Assembly (NCBI RefSeq): GCF_002001005.1
Contig: NZ_MUNX01000059.1
Coordinates: 1-64,000 of the forward strand
Direction: 5' to 3'
From: Flavobacterium sp. A45
GTDB lineage: Bacteria; Bacteroidota; Bacteroidia; Flavobacteriales; Flavobacteriaceae
DNA: 64,000 nt
Shown: one piece after another, positions 37,264-47,087 of the stretch
Numbering within the stretch: the stretch's first letter is position 1
How the letters are laid out: every line of letters starts with the position of its first letter
The notes under the pieces: generated by a model
Database searches by the model: none
What the model was told of the DNA's origin: nothing
Seen by the model: only the letters and a program-made list of their open reading frames with translations
Translations under genes and position numbers: made by a program

Positions 37264-40200
37264 TTACCATTTTACTTTTCCTAAATTTATTACGACTCCT
37301 TGTGTGACTCTATTTGAAACACCTGAATACATATTTATTGACCTAACTGCTCCGTTATTCACATTTACCATTATTGTTTTAGGAATATTATTTATAGTTA
37401 TATGTAAAGTATTATCTCCTGCCTTAAGTCTTGAAAAATTTTTAACTACCGTTTCGGATGTTTTATCAACTATTTTTTCTACTGTCATTTCTAAATCATT
37501 ATGTCGCCCTTTTGCAAATGCATGACTAACGAATTTTTTTAATACCGTTTCCTCAATTTTAATACCTGATTTCGAAAACAATGCTGGAAGTGAACCCCAT
37601 TTAAATGCAAATAACTCCGATAGTCCACCAATAGTATGACCAATTAAAGCATAATCAATTAAATCTCTTGAAAAAGGTATTAAGCTTTCGTTATATTTTC
37701 TCCAATATTCATTTTTTTCTTCTGGGGACATATCCCCAACTTTTTTAGTGCCTGGTGGGTCTATACCGTCATGAGTTTCTCCATCACTTGTAGTTTCTCC
37801 AGTATTACTTGAAAATGTGCCATCATCATTATTTGTCCAAGTAGTGCCACTAGCAGAACTCATCATTTTATCGATAAATGATTGTGACAGCATTCCATCT
37901 GGGTCAATAAAATAAACGGGGTTATTAAGAGCGTAATTATACGGTGACCATCTACGACCTTCTTCTGCCATCGGGTCAATATTCATCCAACGTCCAAGTG
38001 CAGGGTCATAATTTCTTGCTCCATAGTCGTACATGTTAAGCCCCAGCTCGTCTTGCAACTCTTTTCCGTTGAATTTATACTTTTGAGCTTCACTATTTCC
38101 TCCTCCGTTTGGTGGATTGTATCCTTCATGCTTTAATCCAAAAGGATAATAATTACTCTCCTCTACAATTTCTGTTGTCGCAATAGATCCGTTTTTATCG
38201 GCATCACTATAACTCAATCTTACGTTTCCTAAATGGTCTTTATATTGAAAAACATAATCCCCAACACCATTCGCACTTCCCTGTTTTTGATTAAAATACC
38301 CCTCAGCCGTTGGGAAAAATTGTAAAGCCCAAGTTCCTAAATATGGTTTGGTGTATTGATAACCGCCCAAATAATTAGTACTGGTTACTGTTGTACCTTG
38401 AGTTACAATTTTTTCCAGTTTTTGCCCTGTTGAGTTGTAAATATACTCAATTGCTCCTGTCGTACCAAAAGTTATTTTGGTCGGCAAATTCAGATGGTTA
38501 TAATGTATTTCGGTAATATTTTTATTTTTGTCACTACTCATATTACCATTGGCATCATAGCCATAATCTTCACCTGTGGTATTACCGTCTTTAAATCCTG
38601 CATCATTGTTACCGCTGAGACTTTCTGTTACCTTAACAAGCTGATTTAGATTTTCCGAATGATATTCATACGTCAAATCATCCATAATACCTTTATACGG
38701 AAGTGTTGAGAGTCCTGCTTTATTATTACGCACAATATGGATGATGTTCCCATTTTTGTCATACATTAAATTCTCTCCATAATAATTTGTATTCTCAGCA
38801 AGAGAAGGAGTCTGATAAACTGCGTCTGTCAATCGGTTCAATTGATCGTATTTATAACCATACCAACGAACTATTCCTGCAACATCCGAACCTGTTATCC
38901 AAGCCGTCTCAGATATATTACCATTGTAAAGTGCTTTTGCTGCAACTGTACTTTGTTCAACCGTGTTGTAATTGATCTTAAACCCAAACAAATCTTTTTC
39001 GGTAGTATTCAAGATCAAGTTGTTGGTGGGATCATTGTTGATACTGGTCATCCAGCCTCTTATATTATAAGCGTAATCTACTTTTTGTAAAGGCATACTG
39101 CTGGTATTTCCCACTTTTTTACTAATCAACTGCCCCAATTCATCATAGGTATTATCCGCCAATAACTGTTCGGCTCCTCCATTTATTTGATGGGTGTGTG
39201 TAAGCAGGCGATCTTGGGGTGAATAGGTAAAAGTCTCTTTCACAACAAGCTCCGTATCAGCAGTAGTGCGTTTGTGTTTGCTTATCGTATACTGCAATTG
39301 CCCTGAAAACGAATCCAGTTTACTGTCTGTAGTAGTATAGCCTCCTAAATAATTTGTCAGGGCATTTCGGATAGGTCTTGCTTTAGCATCATAAAAAATA
39401 GCAGATGTTTCTCCTACAATGGAAGCTGATGCCATAACAGCTCTTGTCCAGGATCCTGTAGCAAGTGTCTTCGTGTTTGCCAATATAGTTTGTCCTTCTA
39501 CCGCCCTAGGAATATCGGGAGCATTTGGAAACTCATAATTATCATAATAATTTACTGTAAGAAGCTTGATGTTTGACGGCGCAATGGCATTAGTATAATA
39601 AGCGGGAATGCCGTCAATAGCTCCCGAAGTCTGTTTAGTCTCAAACAAAACCAATGCATTATTTTGCGTATCCTGCATTGATTTTCTAGTTGATGAATTG
39701 GCCCCTAAATTGTACCAACCTGTATAAATTGGTCGGCTAAAAGCATCGTATTTAGTAATCAACCAGCCCACGGCCGTATCATCATTAAATGGAGATGCTG
39801 CAGGTCCGGTAGCCACAGGGCGATCGAGTTTGTCATACACTATAAACTCCCACTGTTTACCTGGCAGTTTTTTCTCCGCCAGACGATTGCGGTTGTCGTA
39901 TTTGTATTGGTAACACAACCCATCCAATTGCCCTGTCCCATTAGTAAATAAAGGAGGCAAGACATAAGTAAGATTTCCATAGTTGTCATACACATAATAT
40001 GTATCATGTTTAATTCCTGCATCATACGTGCGTTTCAAAACAACCTGCCCTTCTTTGTTTTTAAACTCTACTGTTGACCCGGAAGATTCGCTTGGACTAG
40101 CTCCAGAATTCTCATCATAGGTAATGGTTTTATACAGCTGGTTCGCTTCATAATTCCCATTATCCGAAAAAGAAATATCATACAAACCTAATCCAGCATC

Positions 40201-43200
40201 CCAAGTGGTGGTTGCTTTGTATAATTTTACCTCCGTATCAGTATTGGTTTGATAGTCTAGTTTTATCTCGTGTCCTGCATCCATAGCCCAATCAGTACCT
40301 GGAGCAGCTTGTTTCAACACTCTATTGAGCGGAGAAGCTTCTAACTTTTTCTCCGAAAAAGGGTTAGATGTATTCCCATATTTATCGATATTGTAAAAAT
40401 TTATTGTCCCATCCTCGGCATTTTCTTCGTATGCGATACTGGTTGAAGATTCTGACGCATAAGGCAAATAATCTTTGATTTGTCTGCCAAAACCATCATA
40501 CTCTATATGTGTTATAATATCTTTCCCCGAGGCTGACTGTTTGTTGGCAATTTGCTGCATAGGCCTGCCTAACCCGTCAAAATAAGTAATATTGGTTTGT
40601 ACCTGCTGGGCCGATGGTGAATCTAAAACAGTGGGAGTTGCTGTTTTATATGTTTTTGTGATAATATAATTGTAATCTGATGGTGCTACAATATTGGAAC
40701 AATCTGAGCCGCTTCCTGTAAGAAGTGGACAATTATCGGTATTATTTGCCACATAATTCCCTGCTGGTGCAGTACATTGCTGCACAAAGCTCGAAGGATC
40801 ACCTAATCCATCTGTATCATTATCCGCATACCATTTTGTATCGGGGTTTATAGTCGCAACTGCATCATTACAGTCCGTATTGTTAGAAACATAACCTACC
40901 GGATTAACACTATAATACAAACTTACCACCGCATTCCCAAAAGTATCACTATCACTATCCTGATAAAAATATTGGGGAGCTATATTATTGATATTGACAG
41001 TGGTATCATTATAGTCTGAACTATTGGTAACATACCCCGCTGGTTTTACACTATAATATTTACTTACACTTGGATTCCCATACGTATCACCATCAGAATC
41101 CTCATAAAATGTTTGAGGAGCAATATTGATGATATTTACAGTCGTGTCATCATAATCCGAATTATTAGTCACATAACTTGCAGGTTTTACACTGTAGTAT
41201 ACACTAATACTTGAATTCCCATACGCATCACCATCTGCATCTTGATAAAATGTTTGAGGGGCAATATTGATGATATTTACAGTTGTGTCATCATAATCAC
41301 CTGAATTACGTATATAACCTTCTGGCGGGCTACATTGTGATACGGTTTGATTAGCATTTCCATGCCCGTCTCCATCGGCGTCACGATACCAAACTGTATT
41401 CGGGTTTAATGTAGAATCTCCATCGTGGCAATCACCATTATTGACAGCATAACCTCCCGGCATTACACTGTAATAGACATTAACATTCGGATTCCCATAG
41501 CCATCCCCATCGTTATCCAGATAAAAATACTGAGGGGCTATATTGGTAATGTTTTCGGTACCATCATTATAATCGGAAGCATTACGTACATAACCTCCCG
41601 GCTGAGAGCATTGGGATGCAGTCTGATTACCATTTCCATACCCATCACCATCGGCATCACGATACCAAACCGTATTCGGGTTTAATGTAGAATCCCCATC
41701 ATTGCAATCACCATAATTGGCAACATAGCCTCCTGGCATTGCACTATAATAGACGTTAACATTCTGATTACCATAACCATCTCCATCGTTATCCTGATAA
41801 AAATACTGAGGGGCTATATTAGTAATGTTTCCGGTACCATCGTCATAATCGCCAGCACTGCGGATGTAACCGCCCGGCTGAGAGCATTGGGCTACCGCTT
41901 GATTTGCATTTCCATATCCGTCTCCATCCGCATCACGATACCATACCGTGTTTGGATTTAAAGAAGAATCGCCATCGTGACAATCATATCCATTGTTGAC
42001 ATAACCTCCCGGCTGGTAACTGTAATACACATAAACGGATGGATTCCCGTATCCGTCACCATCAGCATCCTGATAAAAATACTGTGGCGCAACGTTGGTA
42101 ATGTTTCCGGTATCATCATTATAATCGGAAGCATTACGTACATACCCTTCTGGTTGGGCGCATTGGGACACTGCTTGATTTGCATTCCCATACCCATCAC
42201 CATCGGCATCCCGATACCATACCGTATTCGGATTTAAAGAAGAATCTCCATCATGACAATCCGAAGCATTGCGCACATAACCTCCCGGCTGGCTACAACT
42301 AGTTGTTGTTACTCCACCATTTCCATATCCGTCTCCATCGGCATCCCGATACCAAATAGTAGTCGGATTCAAGGAGGAATCTGCATCATGACAGTCCCAT
42401 CCATTGGTTACATAACCTCCCGGCTGGTAGCTGTAATACACATAAACGGATGGGTTTCCGTATCCGTCACCATCGGCATCATGATAAAAATACTGTGGGG
42501 AAACATTGGTAATATTTCCAGTACCATCGTCATAATCGCCAGCATTGCGAATGTAGCCTCCCGGCTGGCCACAACTAGTTGCTGTCACCCCAACGTTTCC
42601 ATATCCGTCTCCATCGGCATCGCGATACCAGACCGTATTCGGATTTAAAGAAGAATCGCCATCATGACAATCCGAAGCATTGCGGACATAACCTCCCGGC
42701 TGTGCACAACTAGTTGTTGTTACCCCGCCGTTTCCATATCCGTCTCCATCGGCATCACGATACCAGACCGTATTAGGATTCAAGGAGGAATCACCATCGT
42801 GACAGTCCCAATTATTGGTTACATACCCCGCCGGCATTATACTATATTGAACTGTTTCACTTGAGCTCCCGTAAGAATCTCCATCAGCATCCCTGTAAAA
42901 CGTTTGAGGTGGGATATTGGTAATATATGGAGAGGTATCATTATAGTCCTCACCATTTCTCACATAACCACCAGGCTGTGTACACCTCACAATTCTTACT
43001 GAGTAATCTCCAAATCCATCCCCATCCGCATCTTGAAACCAAAAAGTATTTGGATTTAACGATGCATCAGCATCGTTACAATCACTGCTATTAGTTACAT
43101 AGCCACCTGGCTTTATGCTATAGTAAATTGCTACATTAGGATTTCCATAAGTATCCCCATCGGCATCCTGATAAAAAGTTTGAGGTGCAATATTATTTAT

Positions 43201-43713
43201 ATTTACTGTTGTGTCATTGTAATCATTTGCATTTCGAACATAACCAGCAGGCTGGGCACATTGCGCTACCGTTTGGCTGTTAGTCCCATAACCGTCTCCA
43301 TCCGCATCCCGATACCAAACCGTATTAGGATTCAGTGAAGAATCATTGTCATTACAGTCTGCACTATTACTAACATAACCAGCGGGTTTTATGCTGTAGT
43401 ATACACTAGTATTAGGATTACCAAAAGTATCTAAATCATAATCTCGATAAAAAGTTTGCGGGGCAATATTAGTAATATTGGGATTATTATCATCAATATC
43501 GTTAGAATTACTAACATAACCTACTGGTTGTGTCGAACTCCTTATTGGTGCTTCATCTATAGCACTTGCTCCAAAACCATCACTATCTTTATCATGATAC
43601 CAATATGTTGGTGGCACCATTTCAACAACCAAAATCTCTTTATATTTATGCAGCTTTGTAGCATAGCTAGAAAACAAGGCTACTAAAAAAAAACAAAACA
43701 GTACTTTTTTCAT
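37264..43713 (-). CDS. giant RHS-repeat protein with Ca-binding repeats and a variable C-terminal tip
   Basis: A 2149-residue protein with a signal peptide (MKKVLFCFFLVALFSSYA). Residues ~35-1010 hold 21 aspartate-rich units built on WYRDADGDGYGN (thrombospondin-3/EF-hand-like calcium-binding loops) alternating with QPGGYVRNASDCHDGDSSLNPN linkers. Then comes an RHS/YD region (~1040-1900) and the RHS core motif (YDYGARNYDPALGRWMNIDP, then NPVYFIDPDGM at ~1941). The last ~208 residues, after the core, differ in style and contain FVSHAFAKGRHND and a beta-rich end, as expected of a toxin tip. I could not assign that tip to a family. A probable immunity gene follows at once. The protein is probably surface exposed and used against competitors. 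Confidence 0.88.
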   Translation of the reverse strand: MKKVLFCFFLVALFSSYATKLHKYKEILVVEMVPPTYWYHDKDSDGFGASAIDEAPIRSSTQPVGYVSNSNDIDDNNPNITNIAPQTFYRDYDLDTFGNPNTSVYYSIKPAGYVSNSADCNDNDSSLNPNTVWYRDADGDGYGTNSQTVAQCAQPAGYVRNANDYNDTTVNINNIAPQTFYQDADGDTYGNPNVAIYYSIKPGGYVTNSSDCNDADASLNPNTFWFQDADGDGFGDYSVRIVRCTQPGGYVRNGEDYNDTSPYITNIPPQTFYRDADGDSYGSSSETVQYSIMPAGYVTNNWDCHDGDSSLNPNTVWYRDADGDGYGNGGVTTTSCAQPGGYVRNASDCHDGDSSLNPNTVWYRDADGDGYGNVGVTATSCGQPGGYIRNAGDYDDGTGNITNVSPQYFYHDADGDGYGNPSVYVYYSYQPGGYVTNGWDCHDADSSLNPTTIWYRDADGDGYGNGGVTTTSCSQPGGYVRNASDCHDGDSSLNPNTVWYRDADGDGYGNANQAVSQCAQPEGYVRNASDYNDDTGNITNVAPQYFYQDADGDGYGNPSVYVYYSYQPGGYVNNGYDCHDGDSSLNPNTVWYRDADGDGYGNANQAVAQCSQPGGYIRSAGDYDDGTGNITNIAPQYFYQDNDGDGYGNQNVNVYYSAMPGGYVANYGDCNDGDSTLNPNTVWYRDADGDGYGNGNQTASQCSQPGGYVRNASDYNDGTENITNIAPQYFYLDNDGDGYGNPNVNVYYSVMPGGYAVNNGDCHDGDSTLNPNTVWYRDADGDGHGNANQTVSQCSPPEGYIRNSGDYDDTTVNIINIAPQTFYQDADGDAYGNSSISVYYSVKPASYVTNNSDYDDTTVNIINIAPQTFYEDSDGDTYGNPSVSKYYSVKPAGYVTNSSDYNDTTVNINNIAPQYFYQDSDSDTFGNAVVSLYYSVNPVGYVSNNTDCNDAVATINPDTKWYADNDTDGLGDPSSFVQQCTAPAGNYVANNTDNCPLLTGSGSDCSNIVAPSDYNYIITKTYKTATPTVLDSPSAQQVQTNITYFDGLGRPMQQIANKQSASGKDIITHIEYDGFGRQIKDYLPYASESSTSIAYEENAEDGTINFYNIDKYGNTSNPFSEKKLEASPLNRVLKQAAPGTDWAMDAGHEIKLDYQTNTDTEVKLYKATTTWDAGLGLYDISFSDNGNYEANQLYKTITYDENSGASPSESSGSTVEFKNKEGQVVLKRTYDAGIKHDTYYVYDNYGNLTYVLPPLFTNGTGQLDGLCYQYKYDNRNRLAEKKLPGKQWEFIVYDKLDRPVATGPAASPFNDDTAVGWLITKYDAFSRPIYTGWYNLGANSSTRKSMQDTQNNALVLFETKQTSGAIDGIPAYYTNAIAPSNIKLLTVNYYDNYEFPNAPDIPRAVEGQTILANTKTLATGSWTRAVMASASIVGETSAIFYDAKARPIRNALTNYLGGYTTTDSKLDSFSGQLQYTISKHKRTTADTELVVKETFTYSPQDRLLTHTHQINGGAEQLLADNTYDELGQLISKKVGNTSSMPLQKVDYAYNIRGWMTSINNDPTNNLILNTTEKDLFGFKINYNTVEQSTVAAKALYNGNISETAWITGSDVAGIVRWYGYKYDQLNRLTDAVYQTPSLAENTNYYGENLMYDKNGNIIHIVRNNKAGLSTLPYKGIMDDLTYEYHSENLNQLVKVTESLSGNNDAGFKDGNTTGEDYGYDANGNMSSDKNKNITEIHYNHLNLPTKITFGTTGAIEYIYNSTGQKLEKIVTQGTTVTSTNYLGGYQYTKPYLGTWALQFFPTAEGYFNQKQGSANGVGDYVFQYKDHLGNVRLSYSDADKNGSIATTEIVEESNYYPFGLKHEGYNPPNGGGNSEAQKYKFNGKELQDELGLNMYDYGARNYDPALGRWMNIDPMAEEGRRWSPYNYALNNPVYFIDPDGMLSQSFIDKMMSSASGTTWTNNDDGTFSSNTGETTSDGETHDGIDPPGTKKVGDMSPEEKNEYWRKYNESLIPFSRDLIDYALIGHTIGGLSELFAFKWGSLPALFSKSGIKIEETVLKKFVSHAFAKGRHNDLEMTVEKIVDKTSETVVKNFSRLKAGDNTLHITINNIPKTIMVNVNNGAVRSINMYSGVSNRVTQGVVINLGKVKW
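40700..43610 (-). repeat. long tract of coding repeats (DxDGDGYG units)
   Basis: About 2.9 kb of DNA encodes 21 near-repeated units, several almost identical at base level (for example around 41350-42850). Such a tract is prone to unequal recombination, so unit number may vary between strains or be misassembled. Confidence 0.8.
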
Positions 43714-43720
43714 TTTCTAG

Positions 43721-46700
43721 TTAGTTTTTATAATGATATTGGTTTTCTGACAGTATATTCCCTTGAGCATCTTTAACCAGTCTCAAACGGTTGTTTTCAT
43801 CGTACTCATAATAAGTAGTATTTCCTTTAGGGTCAGTTATAGTACTTACTCCTACAAGTGTCTTGTAGGTATAAGTAGTGACCATCGCAGCAGGCAAAGC
43901 ATTCCTTAAACTAGTCAATGCTATTAATAAACTGGTTTCCGTACCTGTATCAGATGCTGTTTGCACTGCAGTAATTAGGCTGGGCGTTATACTGGCGTAG
44001 GTTGCACTTTCTATTTTGGCGATGGGCTGTGTTTTATTGTAACCCCAGATAATGGATACAGGGATGCTGTTATCTAAAGTATATTGCAAAACCGCCCCAT
44101 TAGTATTGTCAATGAAATTGTATTGTAATTTATTATCAAAAGCCCCAGAACCTTTAGATACCTGAATAATTTCAGGTTCAATCAAATTATTTCCCCAGTC
44201 TTTATAAACTTTATTTTGAGCAGATAGTGGAGTTGTGCCTTTGAAGGTTTCCGTTTTTATTACTTCTCCAATTCGGTTTTGAGCTTTCAAAACAGTCATC
44301 AATGGGTTGCCAGCTAAATCATCTGGATAAAATTTTAGGGTTTTTAAAATTTCATTATTACTGATTGTTGTCTCAGTTCTGGTAAGTTGTAAGTGATTAG
44401 GATTGTCATAAAAATAATTCGTTCTATTAGTAACTGATCCAGTCAAAACATTGTTTGAGTCATAAAAATAATCTGTAGACTCCGATGATTTTTGATAAAA
44501 CCACGATACGGGTATATTATAACCTACTGGCTCAAAAATAGTATTCAATGGTACTGGCAAAGTATTATCAACTAATGGAGAACTTAGATAGCTGTGCTGG
44601 AATAATTTAAAACCTTTTACTATAGAAATTTTCCTGTTATCTTCTTTATATTCATTGGTGAGTTTATTAACTAATCTTGAATTCCCTAAACTAATTTCTT
44701 TGAAAACTTCCTTTGAAAGCAGTTTCCCTCTTTTATATCCCAAATCAATTTTGATAATCCCTCTAGTGTCATGCAGGAAGTCCATATCGGTACTAAATCT
44801 ATAAATGGAGTACCCGTTGTTCACATTGTTTTCATCAATGTTTTTCTCTTTTACTTCACTGTAAACAACACTATTACTTTCAATTCCATTTATGGAATTT
44901 GAATTATAAGAGGCTGTTACATTCGACCCCCACTCACATCCAAAAGGCCCCCCTACTCCCGGTTCTGGAGATATAGAGCAACAAGAAGCAAAATAATTAC
45001 TAACACTGTTAGATTGATATGCTAACAAAGCGTCATTAATTAATACACCGCTACTCAAATTTTGATTATTAGTATATTCATATTCTTTTTTTGTAATTAT
45101 TTTATCCGTATAATCCAGATTTGTTATACTCTTTATACGCAACCCCATACCATAATTGTTTTTTGGATTAGGGTCGTTGTTGTAATATTTTAATTGAGTA
45201 TCTACAACACTCATATACTGACCATATGCCTCAATAACAATAAAACCCGTACCATTAATAATAAAATTATTTTTTAAAATATTAATCGTTGAAGTTTGTT
45301 TGTTAGAATCATACACGTTGCCTGTTGAATCAAAAATTCTTACTCTTCCATACTGATTTTTTGTCAATGTAGGATCATATTGACCAGAGGGAGAAGAGTT
45401 TCTAATTTGCACATTAAGAATTGCTTCAGCATTTATAGCTACAAATGGTAAAACAAGATATTGAATACAGCCAATTTCACATGAAGTTGTATACTCATCA
45501 ATTGTTGCTTCATTGGCCACAGGCAATGAAACCCCTGTCCCTTGAACTAGGTGACTACCATCTACAATATGCTCCGTAAACTTATTCATTTTATCTACTC
45601 CATAGTACATATTAGGTTCATATTCAAACCTTGTTCTGCCTTTAGTTGGATACTTAATTTCTTTTAAGATACCTGCTTCTATATTTGATACACTTACTCG
45701 CCTATCGGCATTACCAATACTTTCATAACTGGTACTAATTCCCCAAGGTGAATACCTTATAACTTGCCTAGGAATCATACTTCCATTTCCTATCCCATTA
45801 TAATACCCCCAGTAATCAACGGAATTAGATTTTTGACTAGGTAATTGCACATCCGAATAAGTAAATATCGTTTCCTCAGCATCATCAATCCCCAATATAT
45901 TTGATATTTTATCCAATTTTAGGCGATGCGTATTCATAAAACTTTCACTAAAAGTATTAGAATCAAAATAGGAATAATAAAACTGAATTTTTTTTAAAGT
46001 TGTAAATTCATTGGTGATTCCGTTTCTTCTTTGGATTTCAATACTGTTTAATTTTTTTGGACCATTGGTTAACGTAGTAATATTATTCGGGTCATAAAAA
46101 TCAAGCCTTCCAGAATCGGAATTGAATACTATCCGCCCTTCTTTAAACACAATCTGATTAATTTTTTTAGTTGCAGTAAATAATCTGCTCGTACTATTTA
46201 TTGTTGGAGAAATAGTTTCCTGATGTGGAATCGCGTCTGGAATACACGCATGATTCGGTATCAATATTTTGGTGTGGTTAATCGTTTCTCCATAATTGTA
46301 TTGAGTGACCTCCCCACCGTCAATATAGAAAAATTCAATCACATCATGTTTAGGCGTTTCGATCTTGTCCACAAACCAAGCACTGGTATACATTGGTGGC
46401 TGATACTGTTGTAGTGTTTGAGAATATTCACTTGTTGTATCAAAATGATATATATTCCCATATTGATCCGTTATTTTAAATCTTTTAGCTGTAACACTTC
46501 CCTCAAGTTCTACCTTAAATGCATCAGGCGGATAAACAGTAATCTCTTTTGCCGAAAAATTATCAATGACAAATTTTCCATTTGCAGTTGGTGAAGAAAA
46601 ATTATAAATATCCCTAACCCATGATTCCTGCTTTAAATTCTGAAAATAGTTATGATAATATCCCAAAGGGTTGTTTGACATATAAGTTCTAACATCGTCT

Positions 46701-47077
46701 GAATTTGGCAAAATATCATAGCTGGGATTATACTCATCAGGCGCATCTCTTACATCTAATATTATCTGAGCACCTGCATTCAAATTCCATCCCAATCCAA
46801 CCCAAGTGGCTTCATCACTGACTTTTATACCTGATGAATGATAATTTAACGAGATTGGTAATTCAAAACTTCCAGCTTGTATGGTGTGTATTGGTAAACT
46901 TATATTAGTTAGACCTGTTGACAAATCAACTGGGTATTCACCATACCTAAGAAATGCACCAGCCTCCGGCGATTTTGGACTAAAATTAGGAGTTTGAAAA
47001 CCATTTGGATCACCAGTTTGAGATAGCAGACTAAAATTCCACAATCCGCATATTATTAAAAAAAATATTCTCATCAA
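43721..47077 (-). CDS. RHS/YD-repeat-associated surface protein
   Basis: A 1118-residue secreted protein (MMRIFFLIICGLWNFSLLSQ). The N-terminus (SPEAGAFLRYGEYPVDLSTGLTNISLPI, SFELPISLNYHSSGIKVSDEATWVGLGWNL) is the conserved opening of Bacteroidota RHS-partner proteins. The C-terminus ends in YD-like sequence (TDPKGNTTYYEYDENNRLRLVKDAQGN). It has no RHS core and no tip, unlike the next gene, which starts 7 bp downstream. I infer that it forms part of the shell that encases or displays the RHS toxin. Specific function is unknown. Confidence 0.78.
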   Translation of the reverse strand: MMRIFFLIICGLWNFSLLSQTGDPNGFQTPNFSPKSPEAGAFLRYGEYPVDLSTGLTNISLPIHTIQAGSFELPISLNYHSSGIKVSDEATWVGLGWNLNAGAQIILDVRDAPDEYNPSYDILPNSDDVRTYMSNNPLGYYHNYFQNLKQESWVRDIYNFSSPTANGKFVIDNFSAKEITVYPPDAFKVELEGSVTAKRFKITDQYGNIYHFDTTSEYSQTLQQYQPPMYTSAWFVDKIETPKHDVIEFFYIDGGEVTQYNYGETINHTKILIPNHACIPDAIPHQETISPTINSTSRLFTATKKINQIVFKEGRIVFNSDSGRLDFYDPNNITTLTNGPKKLNSIEIQRRNGITNEFTTLKKIQFYYSYFDSNTFSESFMNTHRLKLDKISNILGIDDAEETIFTYSDVQLPSQKSNSVDYWGYYNGIGNGSMIPRQVIRYSPWGISTSYESIGNADRRVSVSNIEAGILKEIKYPTKGRTRFEYEPNMYYGVDKMNKFTEHIVDGSHLVQGTGVSLPVANEATIDEYTTSCEIGCIQYLVLPFVAINAEAILNVQIRNSSPSGQYDPTLTKNQYGRVRIFDSTGNVYDSNKQTSTINILKNNFIINGTGFIVIEAYGQYMSVVDTQLKYYNNDPNPKNNYGMGLRIKSITNLDYTDKIITKKEYEYTNNQNLSSGVLINDALLAYQSNSVSNYFASCCSISPEPGVGGPFGCEWGSNVTASYNSNSINGIESNSVVYSEVKEKNIDENNVNNGYSIYRFSTDMDFLHDTRGIIKIDLGYKRGKLLSKEVFKEISLGNSRLVNKLTNEYKEDNRKISIVKGFKLFQHSYLSSPLVDNTLPVPLNTIFEPVGYNIPVSWFYQKSSESTDYFYDSNNVLTGSVTNRTNYFYDNPNHLQLTRTETTISNNEILKTLKFYPDDLAGNPLMTVLKAQNRIGEVIKTETFKGTTPLSAQNKVYKDWGNNLIEPEIIQVSKGSGAFDNKLQYNFIDNTNGAVLQYTLDNSIPVSIIWGYNKTQPIAKIESATYASITPSLITAVQTASDTGTETSLLIALTSLRNALPAAMVTTYTYKTLVGVSTITDPKGNTTYYEYDENNRLRLVKDAQGNILSENQYHYKN

Positions 47078-47087
47078 TTCTATATAT

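Noticed and set aside
41425..42864. Several plus-strand isoleucine-rich frames opposite the RHS gene
   Set aside because: They are the complementary reading of the repeated DADGDGYG codons and have no independent support.
40700..43610. Possibility that the regular repeats are a CRISPR or other non-coding array
   Set aside because: The units keep one reading frame throughout, vary mostly at synonymous or conservative positions and encode clear calcium-binding loops.
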